A stretch of DNA of 8,873 bases, taken from assembly GCA_028700795.1 (NCBI GenBank), contig JAQVRY010000005.1:1-8873 (forward strand), in the 5' to 3' direction. Below, one piece after another: positions 1-6,581 of this stretch. The DNA is from Tissierellia bacterium (GTDB lineage: Bacteria > Bacillota > Clostridia > Tissierellales > Sedimentibacteraceae). Each line of letters begins with the position of its first letter. Position 1 is the stretch's first letter. Under the pieces are notes generated by a model. The model saw only the letters and a list, made by a program, of their open reading frames with translations. It did not search any database and was not told the origin of the DNA. Made by a program: the position numbers and the translations under genes.

Positions 1-1
1 G

Positions 2-64
2 CTTGATTTAAAAATTGGGGACATTACTCTAATTCTTGATGGTTTTTTATTGTGTCAAAAATGA
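2..64 (+). CDS. Possible C-terminal end of an upstream gene (dprA candidate), partial
   Basis: One frame is open from the window edge to a TGA at 62-64 and encodes about 20 residues, LDLKIGDITLILDGFLLCQK. In many Clostridia the gene just before topA is dprA, whose C-terminal winged-helix domain has a segment of the form 'GL.IGEI.SIL..LELKG'. The LKIGDITLIL part resembles that loosely, but the usual end of the domain is missing or shortened. A 20-codon open frame can occur by chance, so both the coding status and the dprA identity are weak inferences. Confidence 0.2.
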   Translation, partial: LDLKIGDITLILDGFLLCQK

Positions 65-71
65 TAAGCTA

Positions 72-98
72 TTGACAAATAAAAAATTGTATTATAAG
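72..98 (+). promoter_or_regulatory. Likely SigA-type promoter of topA
   Basis: A perfect -35 box TTGACA (72-77) is followed after 15 bp by TATAAG (93-98); the overlapping TAAGGT (95-100) would give 17-bp spacing with a poorer match. The -35 box is also the right arm of a 6-bp inverted repeat with TGTCAA at 53-58. Transcription would start near 105, giving a short leader before the topA GGAGG at 134-138. The position fits topA having its own promoter rather than depending only on read-through. Confidence 0.55.
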
Positions 99-142
99 GT
101 GAGTAAGTATAGAGATATATTTGCTTTAAATATGGAGGAAAG

Positions 143-2329
143 ATGAAAAACTTATTAATTGTTGAGTCCCCGGCCAAAGCTAAAACAATACGTGATATTT
201 TAGGAAGCAATTACACAGTTAAAGCTTCGGTAGGACATATACGAGATTTACCTAAAAGTAAGTTCGGTATAGATATAGATAATAATTTTGAGCCTAATTA
301 TATAACAATAAGGGGAAAAGGAGACATAATAAAGGAACTTAAAAAAGAAGCAAAAAAAGCTGATAATGTATTACTTGCAACAGACCCTGACAGGGAAGGT
401 GAAGCAATATCTTGGCATTTGGCCAAAATATTAAATTTAGATGAAAGCAAGGAAATAAGAATTGTATTTAATGAAATAACAAAGGATGCAATTAGAAATG
501 CCAGCAAATCTCCCCGTAAGATCAATATAGATTTAGTTGATGCTCAGCAGGCCAGACGTGTTCTTGACAGATTGGTAGGGTATAAGATAAGCCCTCTGTT
601 ATGGAAGAAAATAAAAAAAGGTTTAAGTGCCGGCAGAGTTCAATCAGTAGCGTTGAAACTAATTATAGACAGAGAGCGGGAAATAATGGATTTCAAGCCT
701 GAAGAGTATTGGACATTGGTGCTTGAAATAAATAAATCAAAGAAGAAGTTTATTGCTAAATATGTAGGTTTTTTTGAAAATGATAAATTAAAAAAAGTTA
801 AAATTAAATCTCAAGATGAAATTAATAAAATTCTTGAAAGAATTGATAAAGAAAAAATTACTGTTATAAAAATTGACAAATCAAAGAGTTACTCTAAACC
901 AAGTCCTCCCTTTACAACCAGCTCACTTCAGCAGGAAGCAATCAGAAGGCTTAATTTTACGTCCAAAAAAACAATGATGGTCGCTCAGCAGCTATATGAA
1001 GGAGTAAAAATCAAAGGTGAAGGAAATGTAGGTCTTGTTACTTATATAAGAACTGACTCGTTCAGATTATCAGATGAAGCTATAAATAATGCAAAGCAAT
1101 ATATTTTATCAAATTACGGAGAAAAATATTATAAGTTCAGAGTTTACAAAAAGGCAAAGAAAAATGAAAATAAAGTTCAGGATGCTCATGAAGCCATAAG
1201 GCCTACTTCATTGCTGCTATCACCTGAAAAACTTAAGGACAGTCTTACTTCCGACCAATACAAGCTGTACAGCTTAATATGGAAAAGAGCTGTCGCCTGT
1301 CAGATGACAGATGCAGAATATGATGTTACAAAGGTTTTATTTAATAACAATGACAACATTTTTGAAAGCAGTGGCAAGGTTCTTGTTTTTGACGGTTTTA
1401 GAACCGTGTACGGATATACTGATGAAAAAGATGAAAAAATGTTTCCGGAAATGACAATTAATGAAGTTCTGGAAATATTAAAGGTTATTCCTGAGCAGCA
1501 TTTTACCCAGCCTCCGGCTAGATATACAGAAGCAAGTCTCATAAAGGATTTGGAGGAAAAGGGAATAGGGCGTCCAAGCACATACGCCCCCACGATAACT
1601 ACAATAACAAGCAGAGAATATGTGGCTAAAGAAAAAGGATATTTGTTTCCAACAGATATGGGTTTTTTGGTTACTGAAATGATGGAGAAATACTTTTCTA
1701 AAATTATAAATGAAAAATTTACCGCAGATTTGGAAGACCACTTAGATGATGTTGCAAACGGTAATACTAATTGGCGCAGCGTAATTTCAGATTTTTACAA
1801 AGGTTTTAAAATTGAGCTTGATATTGCGGAAAATGATATGAAAGAAATTGAAATCAAAGATGAAGTAAGTGATGTTAAATGCGAGAAATGCGGTGAATTC
1901 ATGGTTATTAAAAGCGGAAGGTATGGAAAATTTCTTGCATGCCCAAATTACCCAGATTGTAAAAATACAAAACCTTTAAACGGCAAAGAACCGGCTGAGG
2001 AAACTGATGAATTATGCGAAAAGTGCGGCTCTAAAATGCTTAAAAGAAAGGGAAAATTCGGTGAATTTTTAGCATGCTCCGATTATCCCAAATGTAAGAA
2101 TACAAAACCGATTATTAAAACCATAGATATTCCATGTCCGCAGTGCGGTAATAAAATTGCAATTAAGTTTACAAAAGCAGGGCGAAGATTTTTTGGATGC
2201 TCAAATTATCCTGATTGTAAATATATTTCATGGTTTGAACCAACCGATAAGAAATGCCCAAATTGCGGAGAGCTGATGGTTTTAAAAAACAATATACCCA
2301 CATGTACAAATAAGAAATGTAAAAAATAG
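143..2329 (+). CDS. topA: DNA topoisomerase I (type IA), four zinc modules
   Basis: This 728-residue enzyme relaxes negatively supercoiled DNA by single-strand cleavage through a 5'-phosphotyrosine. The N-terminal Toprim domain starts with LLIVESPAKAKTI (E9) and carries the acidic DPDREGE motif (D81, D83, E85). The catalytic tyrosine is Y301 in the YIRTDS motif (301-306), with R303 next to it. The C-terminus has four cysteine modules starting near C580, C625, C665 and C705. The first three follow the CxxCG...F.(A/G)C..YP.CK pattern of the topoisomerase zinc ribbon. The last is a short CPNC...CTNKKC form that ends at the C-terminus. The length fits clostridial TopA. The start ATG at 143 has GGAGG at 134-138. 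No T-run terminator follows the stop codon; a dispersed repeat abuts it instead. Confidence 0.97.
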   Translation: MKNLLIVESPAKAKTIRDILGSNYTVKASVGHIRDLPKSKFGIDIDNNFEPNYITIRGKGDIIKELKKEAKKADNVLLATDPDREGEAISWHLAKILNLDESKEIRIVFNEITKDAIRNASKSPRKINIDLVDAQQARRVLDRLVGYKISPLLWKKIKKGLSAGRVQSVALKLIIDREREIMDFKPEEYWTLVLEINKSKKKFIAKYVGFFENDKLKKVKIKSQDEINKILERIDKEKITVIKIDKSKSYSKPSPPFTTSSLQQEAIRRLNFTSKKTMMVAQQLYEGVKIKGEGNVGLVTYIRTDSFRLSDEAINNAKQYILSNYGEKYYKFRVYKKAKKNENKVQDAHEAIRPTSLLLSPEKLKDSLTSDQYKLYSLIWKRAVACQMTDAEYDVTKVLFNNNDNIFESSGKVLVFDGFRTVYGYTDEKDEKMFPEMTINEVLEILKVIPEQHFTQPPARYTEASLIKDLEEKGIGRPSTYAPTITTITSREYVAKEKGYLFPTDMGFLVTEMMEKYFSKIINEKFTADLEDHLDDVANGNTNWRSVISDFYKGFKIELDIAENDMKEIEIKDEVSDVKCEKCGEFMVIKSGRYGKFLACPNYPDCKNTKPLNGKEPAEETDELCEKCGSKMLKRKGKFGEFLACSDYPKCKNTKPIIKTIDIPCPQCGNKIAIKFTKAGRRFFGCSNYPDCKYISWFEPTDKKCPNCGELMVLKNNIPTCTNKKCKK

Positions 2330-2393
2330 GATCATTGGCTTTGCTCAGGATGACACCCATTGGGTGTGAACTGTAACGAATAGTGCAGGGATA
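2328..2393. repeat. Dispersed palindromic intergenic repeat, copy A
   Basis: This region abuts or overlaps the topA stop codon. It contains GCTCAGGATGACA (2343-2355), the exact reverse complement of TGTCATCCTGAGC at 8613-8625 in copy B. A small stem-loop follows: ACACCC (2353-2358), loop ATT, GGGTGT (2362-2367). To its right, GTAACGAATAGTGCAGGGATA (2373-2393) aligns with GTTACGGTTATGCGAAGATA of copy B (8653-8672), about 14 matches in 21 columns. The two halves around the central hairpin look like decayed inverted arms. From memory, 'GTCATCCTGAGC..(A)GCGAAGGAT' arms recur as short palindromic elements between genes in many bacteria; I could not check this here. Confidence 0.55.
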
Positions 2394-2416
2394 TACACAT
2401 TTTTAATAATTAATTA

Positions 2417-2445
2417 TTGCCAAATAAAATTGGCTATGATATACT
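2417..2445 (+). promoter_or_regulatory. Strong extended -10 promoter for rpsB-tsf
   Basis: The -35 box TTGCCA (2417-2422) is separated by exactly 17 bp from the -10 box TATACT (2440-2445). A TG at 2437-2438 makes an extended -10 (TGaTATACT). This is what a highly expressed ribosomal protein operon would be expected to have. The -35/spacer region also holds a small inverted repeat, GCCAA (2419-2423) and TTGGC (2430-2434), which could be an operator or chance. The start point would lie near 2452, giving a leader of roughly 95 nt before the rpsB ATG. Confidence 0.75.
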
Positions 2446-2469
2446 AATCTTAATTACGCACAGATTTGG

Positions 2470-2509
2470 ATCATGTTAGAGTTGTGCCGGAAACGGTCTT
2501 TATCATGAT
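2470..2509 (+). promoter_or_regulatory. Structured rpsB leader hairpin (candidate autoregulatory element)
   Basis: The transcript here can fold into a long imperfect hairpin. ATCATG (2470-2475) pairs with CATGAT (2504-2509). After a U-U mismatch, TAGAG (2477-2481) pairs with CTTTA (2498-2502), including one G-U pair. After a TTGT bulge, the tip is CCG-GAAA-CGG (2487-2496), a GNRA tetraloop closed by three G-C pairs plus a possible outer G-U. There is no T-run, so it is not a terminator. Ribosomal protein operons are often controlled through such leaders, and in E. coli S2 represses rpsB-tsf. That this hairpin does the same job is inference. Confidence 0.5.
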
Positions 2510-2520
2510 ATGACATTTCT

Positions 2521-2540
2521 GGAGGTAAAACAAAAGGAGG
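2521..2540 (+). promoter_or_regulatory. Tandem Shine-Dalgarno sequences before rpsB
   Basis: Two strong anti-16S matches occur in a row: GGAGGT (2521-2526) and AAGGAGG (2534-2540). Only the second is correctly spaced, 7 nt, from the rpsB ATG at 2548. No start codon is placed to use the first, which lies just 11 nt after the leader hairpin. It may act as a ribosome standby site or take part in leader folding, or it may be accidental. Confidence 0.6.
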
Positions 2541-2547
2541 AAAAATA

Positions 2548-3312
2548 ATGGCAATTATCAGTATGAAGAAATTGCTCGAAGCTGGAGTTCATTTTGGACA
2601 TCAAACAAGAAGATGGAATCCTAAAATGGCAGAGTACATTTTCACGGAAAGAAATGGAATCTATATTATCGATTTGCAGAAAACAAGCGATAAAGTAGAT
2701 CAAGCTTACAACTTTGTTAAAGAAGTTGTATCAAACGGAGACGAAGTATTATTCGTTGGAACAAAAAAACAAGCTCAGGAATCTACAAGGGCTGAAGCAG
2801 CAAGAAGCGGTATGCATTATGTAAGCCAAAGATGGCTTGGTGGTATGCTTACAAATTACTCAACAATCAGAAAAAGAATTGACAGACTTAACGAATTGAA
2901 AACTATGGAAGAGGATGGTACATTTGCTCTTTTAACCAAAAAGGAAGTTTTCAAATTAAAAAATGAAGCAGATAGACTTGAAAAATTCTTAGGCGGAATC
3001 AAGAATATGGATAAACTGCCAGGTGCTTTGTTTGTTGTTGACCCGAGAAAAGAAAGAATAGCTGTTCAGGAAGCAAGAATATTAGGAATTCCGGTAGTAG
3101 CGATTGTAGATACAAACTGTGACCCTGATGAAATAGATTACGTCATTCCGGGCAATGATGATGCTATAAGGGCTGTAAAACTATTGACAGCAACTATGGC
3201 AGATGCAGTACTTGAAGGAAAACAAGGTGTTCAGATGACTGATGAAAATGTTGAAGAAGACGATGAAGTATCTGATGAAGAATTAGAAAAAGTCGAAGAA
3301 GAATTAGAATAA
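2548..3312 (+). CDS. rpsB: 30S ribosomal protein S2 (uS2)
   Basis: This 254-residue protein of the small subunit body is full length for bacterial S2. The canonical N-terminus is ISMKKLLEAGVHFGHQTRRWNPKM, with the start codon 7 nt after AAGGAGG. The conserved signature RWLGGMLTN lies at 95-103. The second conserved block, DTNCDPDEIDYVIPGNDDAIRA, spans 188-209. The C-terminus is a highly acidic tail (about 232-254), a variable feature of this family. It is the first gene of the rpsB-tsf pair, has its own strong promoter and a structured leader, and is followed by an attenuator-like hairpin that could hold tsf below rpsB. Confidence 0.98.
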   Translation: MAIISMKKLLEAGVHFGHQTRRWNPKMAEYIFTERNGIYIIDLQKTSDKVDQAYNFVKEVVSNGDEVLFVGTKKQAQESTRAEAARSGMHYVSQRWLGGMLTNYSTIRKRIDRLNELKTMEEDGTFALLTKKEVFKLKNEADRLEKFLGGIKNMDKLPGALFVVDPRKERIAVQEARILGIPVVAIVDTNCDPDEIDYVIPGNDDAIRAVKLLTATMADAVLEGKQGVQMTDENVEEDDEVSDEELEKVEEELE

Positions 3313-3327
3313 AACAAAAAACAAAGT

Positions 3328-3363
3328 AAGGGGTTAGGAATTATTTCCTTACGCCTTCTTTTT
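3328..3363 (+). terminator. Attenuator-like hairpin with T-run between rpsB and tsf
   Basis: AGGAA (3336-3340) pairs with TTCCT (3345-3349) around a TTAT loop. After a T-T mismatch, T3334-A3351 and G3333-C3352 pair; after a G-G mismatch, AAGG (3328-3331) pairs with CCTT (3354-3357). The sequence then reads C followed by five T's (3359-3363). This looks like a moderate intrinsic terminator. An alternative exclusive stem, GTAAGG (3326-3331) with CCTTAC (3347-3352), competes with it. The mismatches suggest partial rather than complete termination, which would set the ratio of S2 to EF-Ts. Confidence 0.6.
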
Positions 3364-3382
3364 AAATTATGGAGGTTATTAA

Positions 3383-4297
3383 ATGAATATTACGGCTTCA
3401 ATGGTAAAGGAACTAAGAGATAAAACAAACGCAGGCATGATGGACTGCAAAAAAGCTTTAAAGGAAACAAGTGGAGATATTGAAAAGGCAATTATTTATT
3501 TAAGAGAGAAAGGCCTTTTACAAGCAGCAAAAAAATCAGGCAGGATTGCATCAGAAGGTCTTACAACAGCATTAATTTCAGCTGACGGTAAAAAAGGTGT
3601 TGTTATTGAAGTAAACTCTGAAACTGACTTTGTTGCAAAAAATGAAGAATTTAAAAATTTTGTTACAGAAGCAGCACAAGCAGTTGTTGAAAATTCTCCT
3701 AAAGATTTAGAAGCTTTAAAAGCTGTTGTACTTAATGACGGAAAAACAGTTCAAGAAACTTTAACGGATAAAATAGCAAAAATTGGCGAGAATATGTCAC
3801 TTAGAAGATTTGGTGAAGTAAAAGTTGATAATGGCGTAGTTGTTGATTATATTCATGGCGGCGGAAAAATTTCCGTAGTCGTAGCTTTGGAATCTGAGGG
3901 TGATACAGTAGCTCTTACTGATATAGGCAAGGATTTGGCAATGCAGGTTGCTGCTATGAGTCCTAAATATATTTCTATAGAAGATGTAGATGCAGAATTT
4001 TTAGCACAAGAAAAAAAGATACTTACAGCTCAAGCTTTAAACGAAGGTAAACCTGAAAATATAGTTGAAAAAATGGTTGAAGGAAGACTTAATAAACAAC
4101 TTAAAGAAATTTGTCTGTTAGAACAGGTATTTGTTAAGGATACTGATTTAACAGTAAAGAAAGTAATAAGCGATACAGCAAAAAAACTAGGCTCAGAAAT
4201 TAAAGTAGCCGATGTTTTAAGATATGAAGTTGGCGAAGGAATAGATAAAAGGTCTGAAAGTTTTGCTGATGAAGTAGCGAAACAAATGGGCTTATAA
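3383..4297 (+). CDS. tsf: Elongation factor Ts
   Basis: This 304-residue protein is the guanine nucleotide exchange factor that recycles EF-Tu-GDP. The N-terminal UBA-like domain carries the signature LRDKTNAGMMDCKKAL (11-26). The core domain has the EF-Tu-contacting motif TDFVAKNEEF (81-90), where D82 and F83 match the residues that displace the EF-Tu Mg2+ ion in the E. coli complex. The length indicates a complete two-subdomain core, as in other clostridial EF-Ts proteins. GGAGG at 3371-3375 sits 7 nt before the ATG. It is paired with rpsB, the usual arrangement, with an attenuator-like hairpin between them. Confidence 0.98.
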   Translation: MNITASMVKELRDKTNAGMMDCKKALKETSGDIEKAIIYLREKGLLQAAKKSGRIASEGLTTALISADGKKGVVIEVNSETDFVAKNEEFKNFVTEAAQAVVENSPKDLEALKAVVLNDGKTVQETLTDKIAKIGENMSLRRFGEVKVDNGVVVDYIHGGGKISVVVALESEGDTVALTDIGKDLAMQVAAMSPKYISIEDVDAEFLAQEKKILTAQALNEGKPENIVEKMVEGRLNKQLKEICLLEQVFVKDTDLTVKKVISDTAKKLGSEIKVADVLRYEVGEGIDKRSESFADEVAKQMGL

Positions 4298-4307
4298 TCC
4301 TGTACTA

Positions 4308-4332
4308 AATGGAGAACCAATGGTTCTCCATT
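4308..4332 (+). promoter_or_regulatory. Perfect 25-bp dyad (stem-loop) between tsf and pyrH
   Basis: AATGGAGAACC (4308-4318) and GGTTCTCCATT (4322-4332) are perfectly complementary over 11 bp with only AAT between them; as DNA it is a 12+1+12 palindrome centred on 4320. It starts 10 nt after the tsf stop codon and ends 15 nt before the pyrH Shine-Dalgarno. What follows is AAAATAAATA rather than a T-run, on either strand, so a classical terminator is unlikely. It could be an RNA processing or 3'-protecting hairpin dividing tsf from pyrH mRNA, or a protein-binding operator. Confidence 0.6.
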
Positions 4333-4358
4333 AAAATAAATATAATCAGGAGGATGAT

Positions 4359-5069
4359 ATGTGCAAATACAAACGAATAGTTTTAAAAATCAGCGGGGAA
4401 GCCTTATCCGGCAGCACAGGACATGGGGTAAATTCTGAAATAGTTAACAGAATTTCCAATGTTATTAAGCATATAAATGAAATGGGCGTAGAAGTTGCAA
4501 TTGTTGTGGGAGGCGGTAACTTTTGGCGGGGTGCCGAGGCCAAAGATATGGACAGAACAACATCAGATTATATGGGAATGCTTGGAACTATAATTAATGG
4601 ACTTGCTCTTCAAGATGCTTTAGAAAAGACTGATGTGGAAACAAGACTTCAGACAGCCATTGAAATGAGACAAATCGCAGAGCCTTACATACGAAGAAAA
4701 GCAGTTAGACATTTAGAAAAGGGAAGAGTTGTAATATTTTCAGGAGGTTCTGGAAATCCATATTTTTCCACTGATACAACAGCTGCATTAAGAGCTGCTG
4801 AAATCAATGCAGATATTATCCTTTTAGCTAAAAACGGTGTTGATGGTGTTTACAGCGATGACCCAAAAAAGAATCCAAATTCGGTAAAGTATGAAAAACT
4901 TAATTATATAGATGTTTTGAACAAAGGTCTGAAAATCATGGACTCGACGGCAACTTCATTATGTATGGATAATAAAATTCCTATATTGGTTTTTGGAATA
5001 GGATCTCCTGAAAATATTGAAAAGATAATTATGGGAGAAAATATAGGAACAATAATTAAGGAGGCATAA
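4359..5069 (+). CDS. pyrH: Uridylate kinase (UMP kinase)
   Basis: This 236-residue cytoplasmic enzyme phosphorylates UMP to UDP with ATP, the step after de novo pyrimidine synthesis. It belongs to the amino acid kinase family, unlike eukaryotic UMP/CMP kinases. The N-terminal ATP-binding motif is LKISGEAL (9-16). GGGNFWRG (51-58) binds phosphates and nucleotide. GNPYFSTDTTAALRAAEI (132-149) is the uracil/UMP-binding and allosteric segment typical of PyrH. KNGVDGVYSDDPKKNP (158-173) is the family's C-terminal ATP-site motif. Length is normal. AGGAGG (4348-4353) is 5 nt before the ATG. Its last codons overlap the Shine-Dalgarno of frr, so the two are probably translationally coupled. Confidence 0.98.
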   Translation: MCKYKRIVLKISGEALSGSTGHGVNSEIVNRISNVIKHINEMGVEVAIVVGGGNFWRGAEAKDMDRTTSDYMGMLGTIINGLALQDALEKTDVETRLQTAIEMRQIAEPYIRRKAVRHLEKGRVVIFSGGSGNPYFSTDTTAALRAAEINADIILLAKNGVDGVYSDDPKKNPNSVKYEKLNYIDVLNKGLKIMDSTATSLCMDNKIPILVFGIGSPENIEKIIMGENIGTIIKEA

Positions 5070-5071
5070 CG

Positions 5072-5629
5072 ATGTATAAAGATTTAATAATTAAATCAGA
5101 AGAATCAATGAAAAAATCAATAAGTTTTCTTAAAGAGGAGCTTGCAACGATAAGAGCAGGCAAAGCTAATCCCAAATTGATTGATAAAATACAAGTAAGT
5201 TATTACGGTACTATGACACCTTTAAATCAAATTGCCAATATTTCAGTACCGGAACCAAGGATGCTTCTTGTTCAACCATGGGATGCAAATGCTTTAAAAG
5301 ATATTGAAAGGGCTATATTGACTTCTGATTTAGGAATTAACCCAACAAATGACGGAAAAATGATAAGACTGATAATTCCTGTTTTAACTGAAGAAAGAAG
5401 AAAAGAACTATTAAAAGTGGTTAAAAAAGAAATTGAGAATTCCAAAATTGCAGTACGTAATATCAGAAGAGATACTAATGATGAAATCAAAAAACTAGAA
5501 AAACAAAGCGAAATATCAAAGGATGATTTAAAAAGAGCAGAAGAAGAAATGCAGAAGCTCACTGACAGGTACGTAAGCATTATAGATGATATATTTAAAG
5601 ACAAGGAAATAGAAATTTTAGAGGTATAA
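5072..5629 (+). CDS. frr: Ribosome recycling factor
   Basis: This 185-residue factor works with EF-G to split post-termination ribosomes. The length is exactly that of the family. The long-helix domain I includes ELATIRAGKANP (23-34), the clostridial form of the conserved 'R(T/A)G(R/K)A(S/N)P' motif. The small beta domain II spans about residues 31-104, with YYGTMTPLNQIANISVPEPRMLLVQPWD (44-71). A Lys/Glu-rich helical C-terminus follows, including RRKELLK (109-115), with helical heptad-like character to the end. The ATG lies 2 nt after the pyrH stop codon, and its AAGGAGG (5058-5064) is inside pyrH, which points to coupling. Confidence 0.98.
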   Translation: MYKDLIIKSEESMKKSISFLKEELATIRAGKANPKLIDKIQVSYYGTMTPLNQIANISVPEPRMLLVQPWDANALKDIERAILTSDLGINPTNDGKMIRLIIPVLTEERRKELLKVVKKEIENSKIAVRNIRRDTNDEIKKLEKQSEISKDDLKRAEEEMQKLTDRYVSIIDDIFKDKEIEILEV

Positions 5630-5630
5630 G

Positions 5631-5813
5631 TTGGATAGTTTAATTGGTTATCCGCTAAAAGAAGCACTTTATGAATTAGAGAGCTCAAATGTTATTATTA
5701 ACATAGTAAAAGTAATAGGCAGTAATAAAAGATTTAATAATTTAGACAAACCATATGTTATTCGAGAAAATTACTTAGATGATACAGTAACGCTGTACGT
5801 ATCATATTTTTGA
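5631..5813 (+). CDS. Small PASTA-like protein of unknown function
   Basis: This is a 60-residue frame with a TTG start one base after the frr stop codon, preceded by GAGGT (5621-5625) at 5-nt spacing. There is no internal ATG, so TTG is the only reasonable start. The layout LIGYPLKEALYELESSNVII ... KPYVIRENYLDDTVTLYVSYF matches the logic of one PASTA module: G, then an 'EAL..L' helix, a central strand, then a 'VI(R)' strand and a final alternating strand 'VTLYVS'. It lacks the typical proline-rich spacer. No signal peptide or membrane helix is seen, so it should be cytoplasmic. Position and spacing argue for co-translation with frr and uppS. The PASTA likeness is my pattern reading; the function is unknown. 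Confidence 0.75.
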   Translation: MDSLIGYPLKEALYELESSNVIINIVKVIGSNKRFNNLDKPYVIRENYLDDTVTLYVSYF

Positions 5814-5851
5814 GGTATGCTCCCGTTCTTGGTGTTTGAAAGAGGATTAAT

Positions 5852-6571
5852 ATGATAGAAGAGAAAGTATTGTCAGGTAAGATACCTGAACATATTGCGG
5901 TTATAATGGATGGAAATAGAAGATGGGCTAAACAAAAAAAATTGCCCGCAAAAGCAGGACATAGAGAAGGTGCTTTAAGAGTTACTGAGCTAGTAAAAAA
6001 TTGTGGTGATCTTGGAGTAAAATATTTGTCTGTTTATGCTTTTTCAACTGAAAATTGGAATAGAGACAAAAAAGAAATAGATTATTTAATGAATCTGTTG
6101 GTTGAATTTGTTTTTAAAGAGCTAAATAACCTTCATAAAAACGATGTAAAAATCACAATGATGGGGAACATGGAGGATTTACCCGATAAGACACGAAAAG
6201 AGGTAGAGCGCTCAATTGAGCTTACTAAAAACAACAAAACACTCCATCTGAATATTGCATTGAGTTATGGCTCAAGAAATGAGATAGTGAGTGCCGTAAA
6301 AAATATAATTAAAGATTGCGAAAAAAATGAAATTGGCATAGAAGAAATTAATGAGGAAAGTTTTAAAAGATACTTATTTACCAATGATATGCCTGATCCT
6401 GATTTGTTAATCAGGACCAGCGGTGAAATAAGGTTGAGCAACTTTCTATTATATCAGATTGCATATACGGAATTTTATTTCACGGAAGTTTTGTGGCCTG
6501 ATTTTAATAAAAATGAATTAGTAAAAGCAATTGAAAACTATCAGCTAAGAAAAAGGAGATACGGGAATTAG
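5852..6571 (+). CDS. uppS: Undecaprenyl diphosphate synthase (cis-prenyltransferase)
   Basis: This 239-residue enzyme adds isopentenyl diphosphate units in cis to farnesyl diphosphate to make C55-PP, the precursor of the carrier lipid for peptidoglycan and other wall polymers. The catalytic block IPEHIAVIMDGNRRWA (11-26) holds the Mg2+-binding D20 and the diphosphate-contacting RR pair. GHREG lies at 36-40 and YAFSTENWNR at 62-71. The C-terminal signature is PDLLIRTSGEIRLSNFLLYQIAYTE (183-207), with R188, R194 and E207 at the conserved sites, and the protein ends RKRRYGN as is usual. AGAGGA (5841-5846) precedes the ATG. Its substrate comes from the MEP pathway, to which ispG downstream contributes. 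Confidence 0.97.
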   Translation: MIEEKVLSGKIPEHIAVIMDGNRRWAKQKKLPAKAGHREGALRVTELVKNCGDLGVKYLSVYAFSTENWNRDKKEIDYLMNLLVEFVFKELNNLHKNDVKITMMGNMEDLPDKTRKEVERSIELTKNNKTLHLNIALSYGSRNEIVSAVKNIIKDCEKNEIGIEEINEESFKRYLFTNDMPDPDLLIRTSGEIRLSNFLLYQIAYTEFYFTEVLWPDFNKNELVKAIENYQLRKRRYGN

Positions 6572-6581
6572 GCGGTGTACT

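Noticed and set aside
2169..2360. Minus-strand 63-codon open frame across the topA end and repeat copy A
   Set aside because: It lies largely opposite the fourth zinc module of topA and starts or ends in the repeat; no recognisable domain.
2353..2367. ACACCC-ATT-GGGTGT hairpin as the topA terminator
   Set aside because: The stem is short and is followed by GAACTGTAAC rather than a T-run; it fits better as the centre of the repeat element.
2501..2510. TATCATGATA perfect palindrome as a repressor operator
   Set aside because: Most of it is accounted for as the 3' side of the leader hairpin stem; a 10-bp AT-rich palindrome alone is weak evidence.
4341..4346. Perfect TATAAT just before pyrH, as a promoter
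   Set aside because: No recognisable -35 lies 16-18 bp upstream, since that place is the dyad. A start about 7 nt downstream would fall at the Shine-Dalgarno and remove it from the transcript.
5272..5688. Minus-strand open frames inside topA, rpsB, tsf, pyrH, frr and cdsA, the longest of 138 codons opposite frr
   Set aside because: They overlap well-identified genes, have no convincing ribosome binding sites or family motifs, and are low-complexity Ser/Leu/Ile-rich, as expected for the antisense of AT-rich coding DNA.
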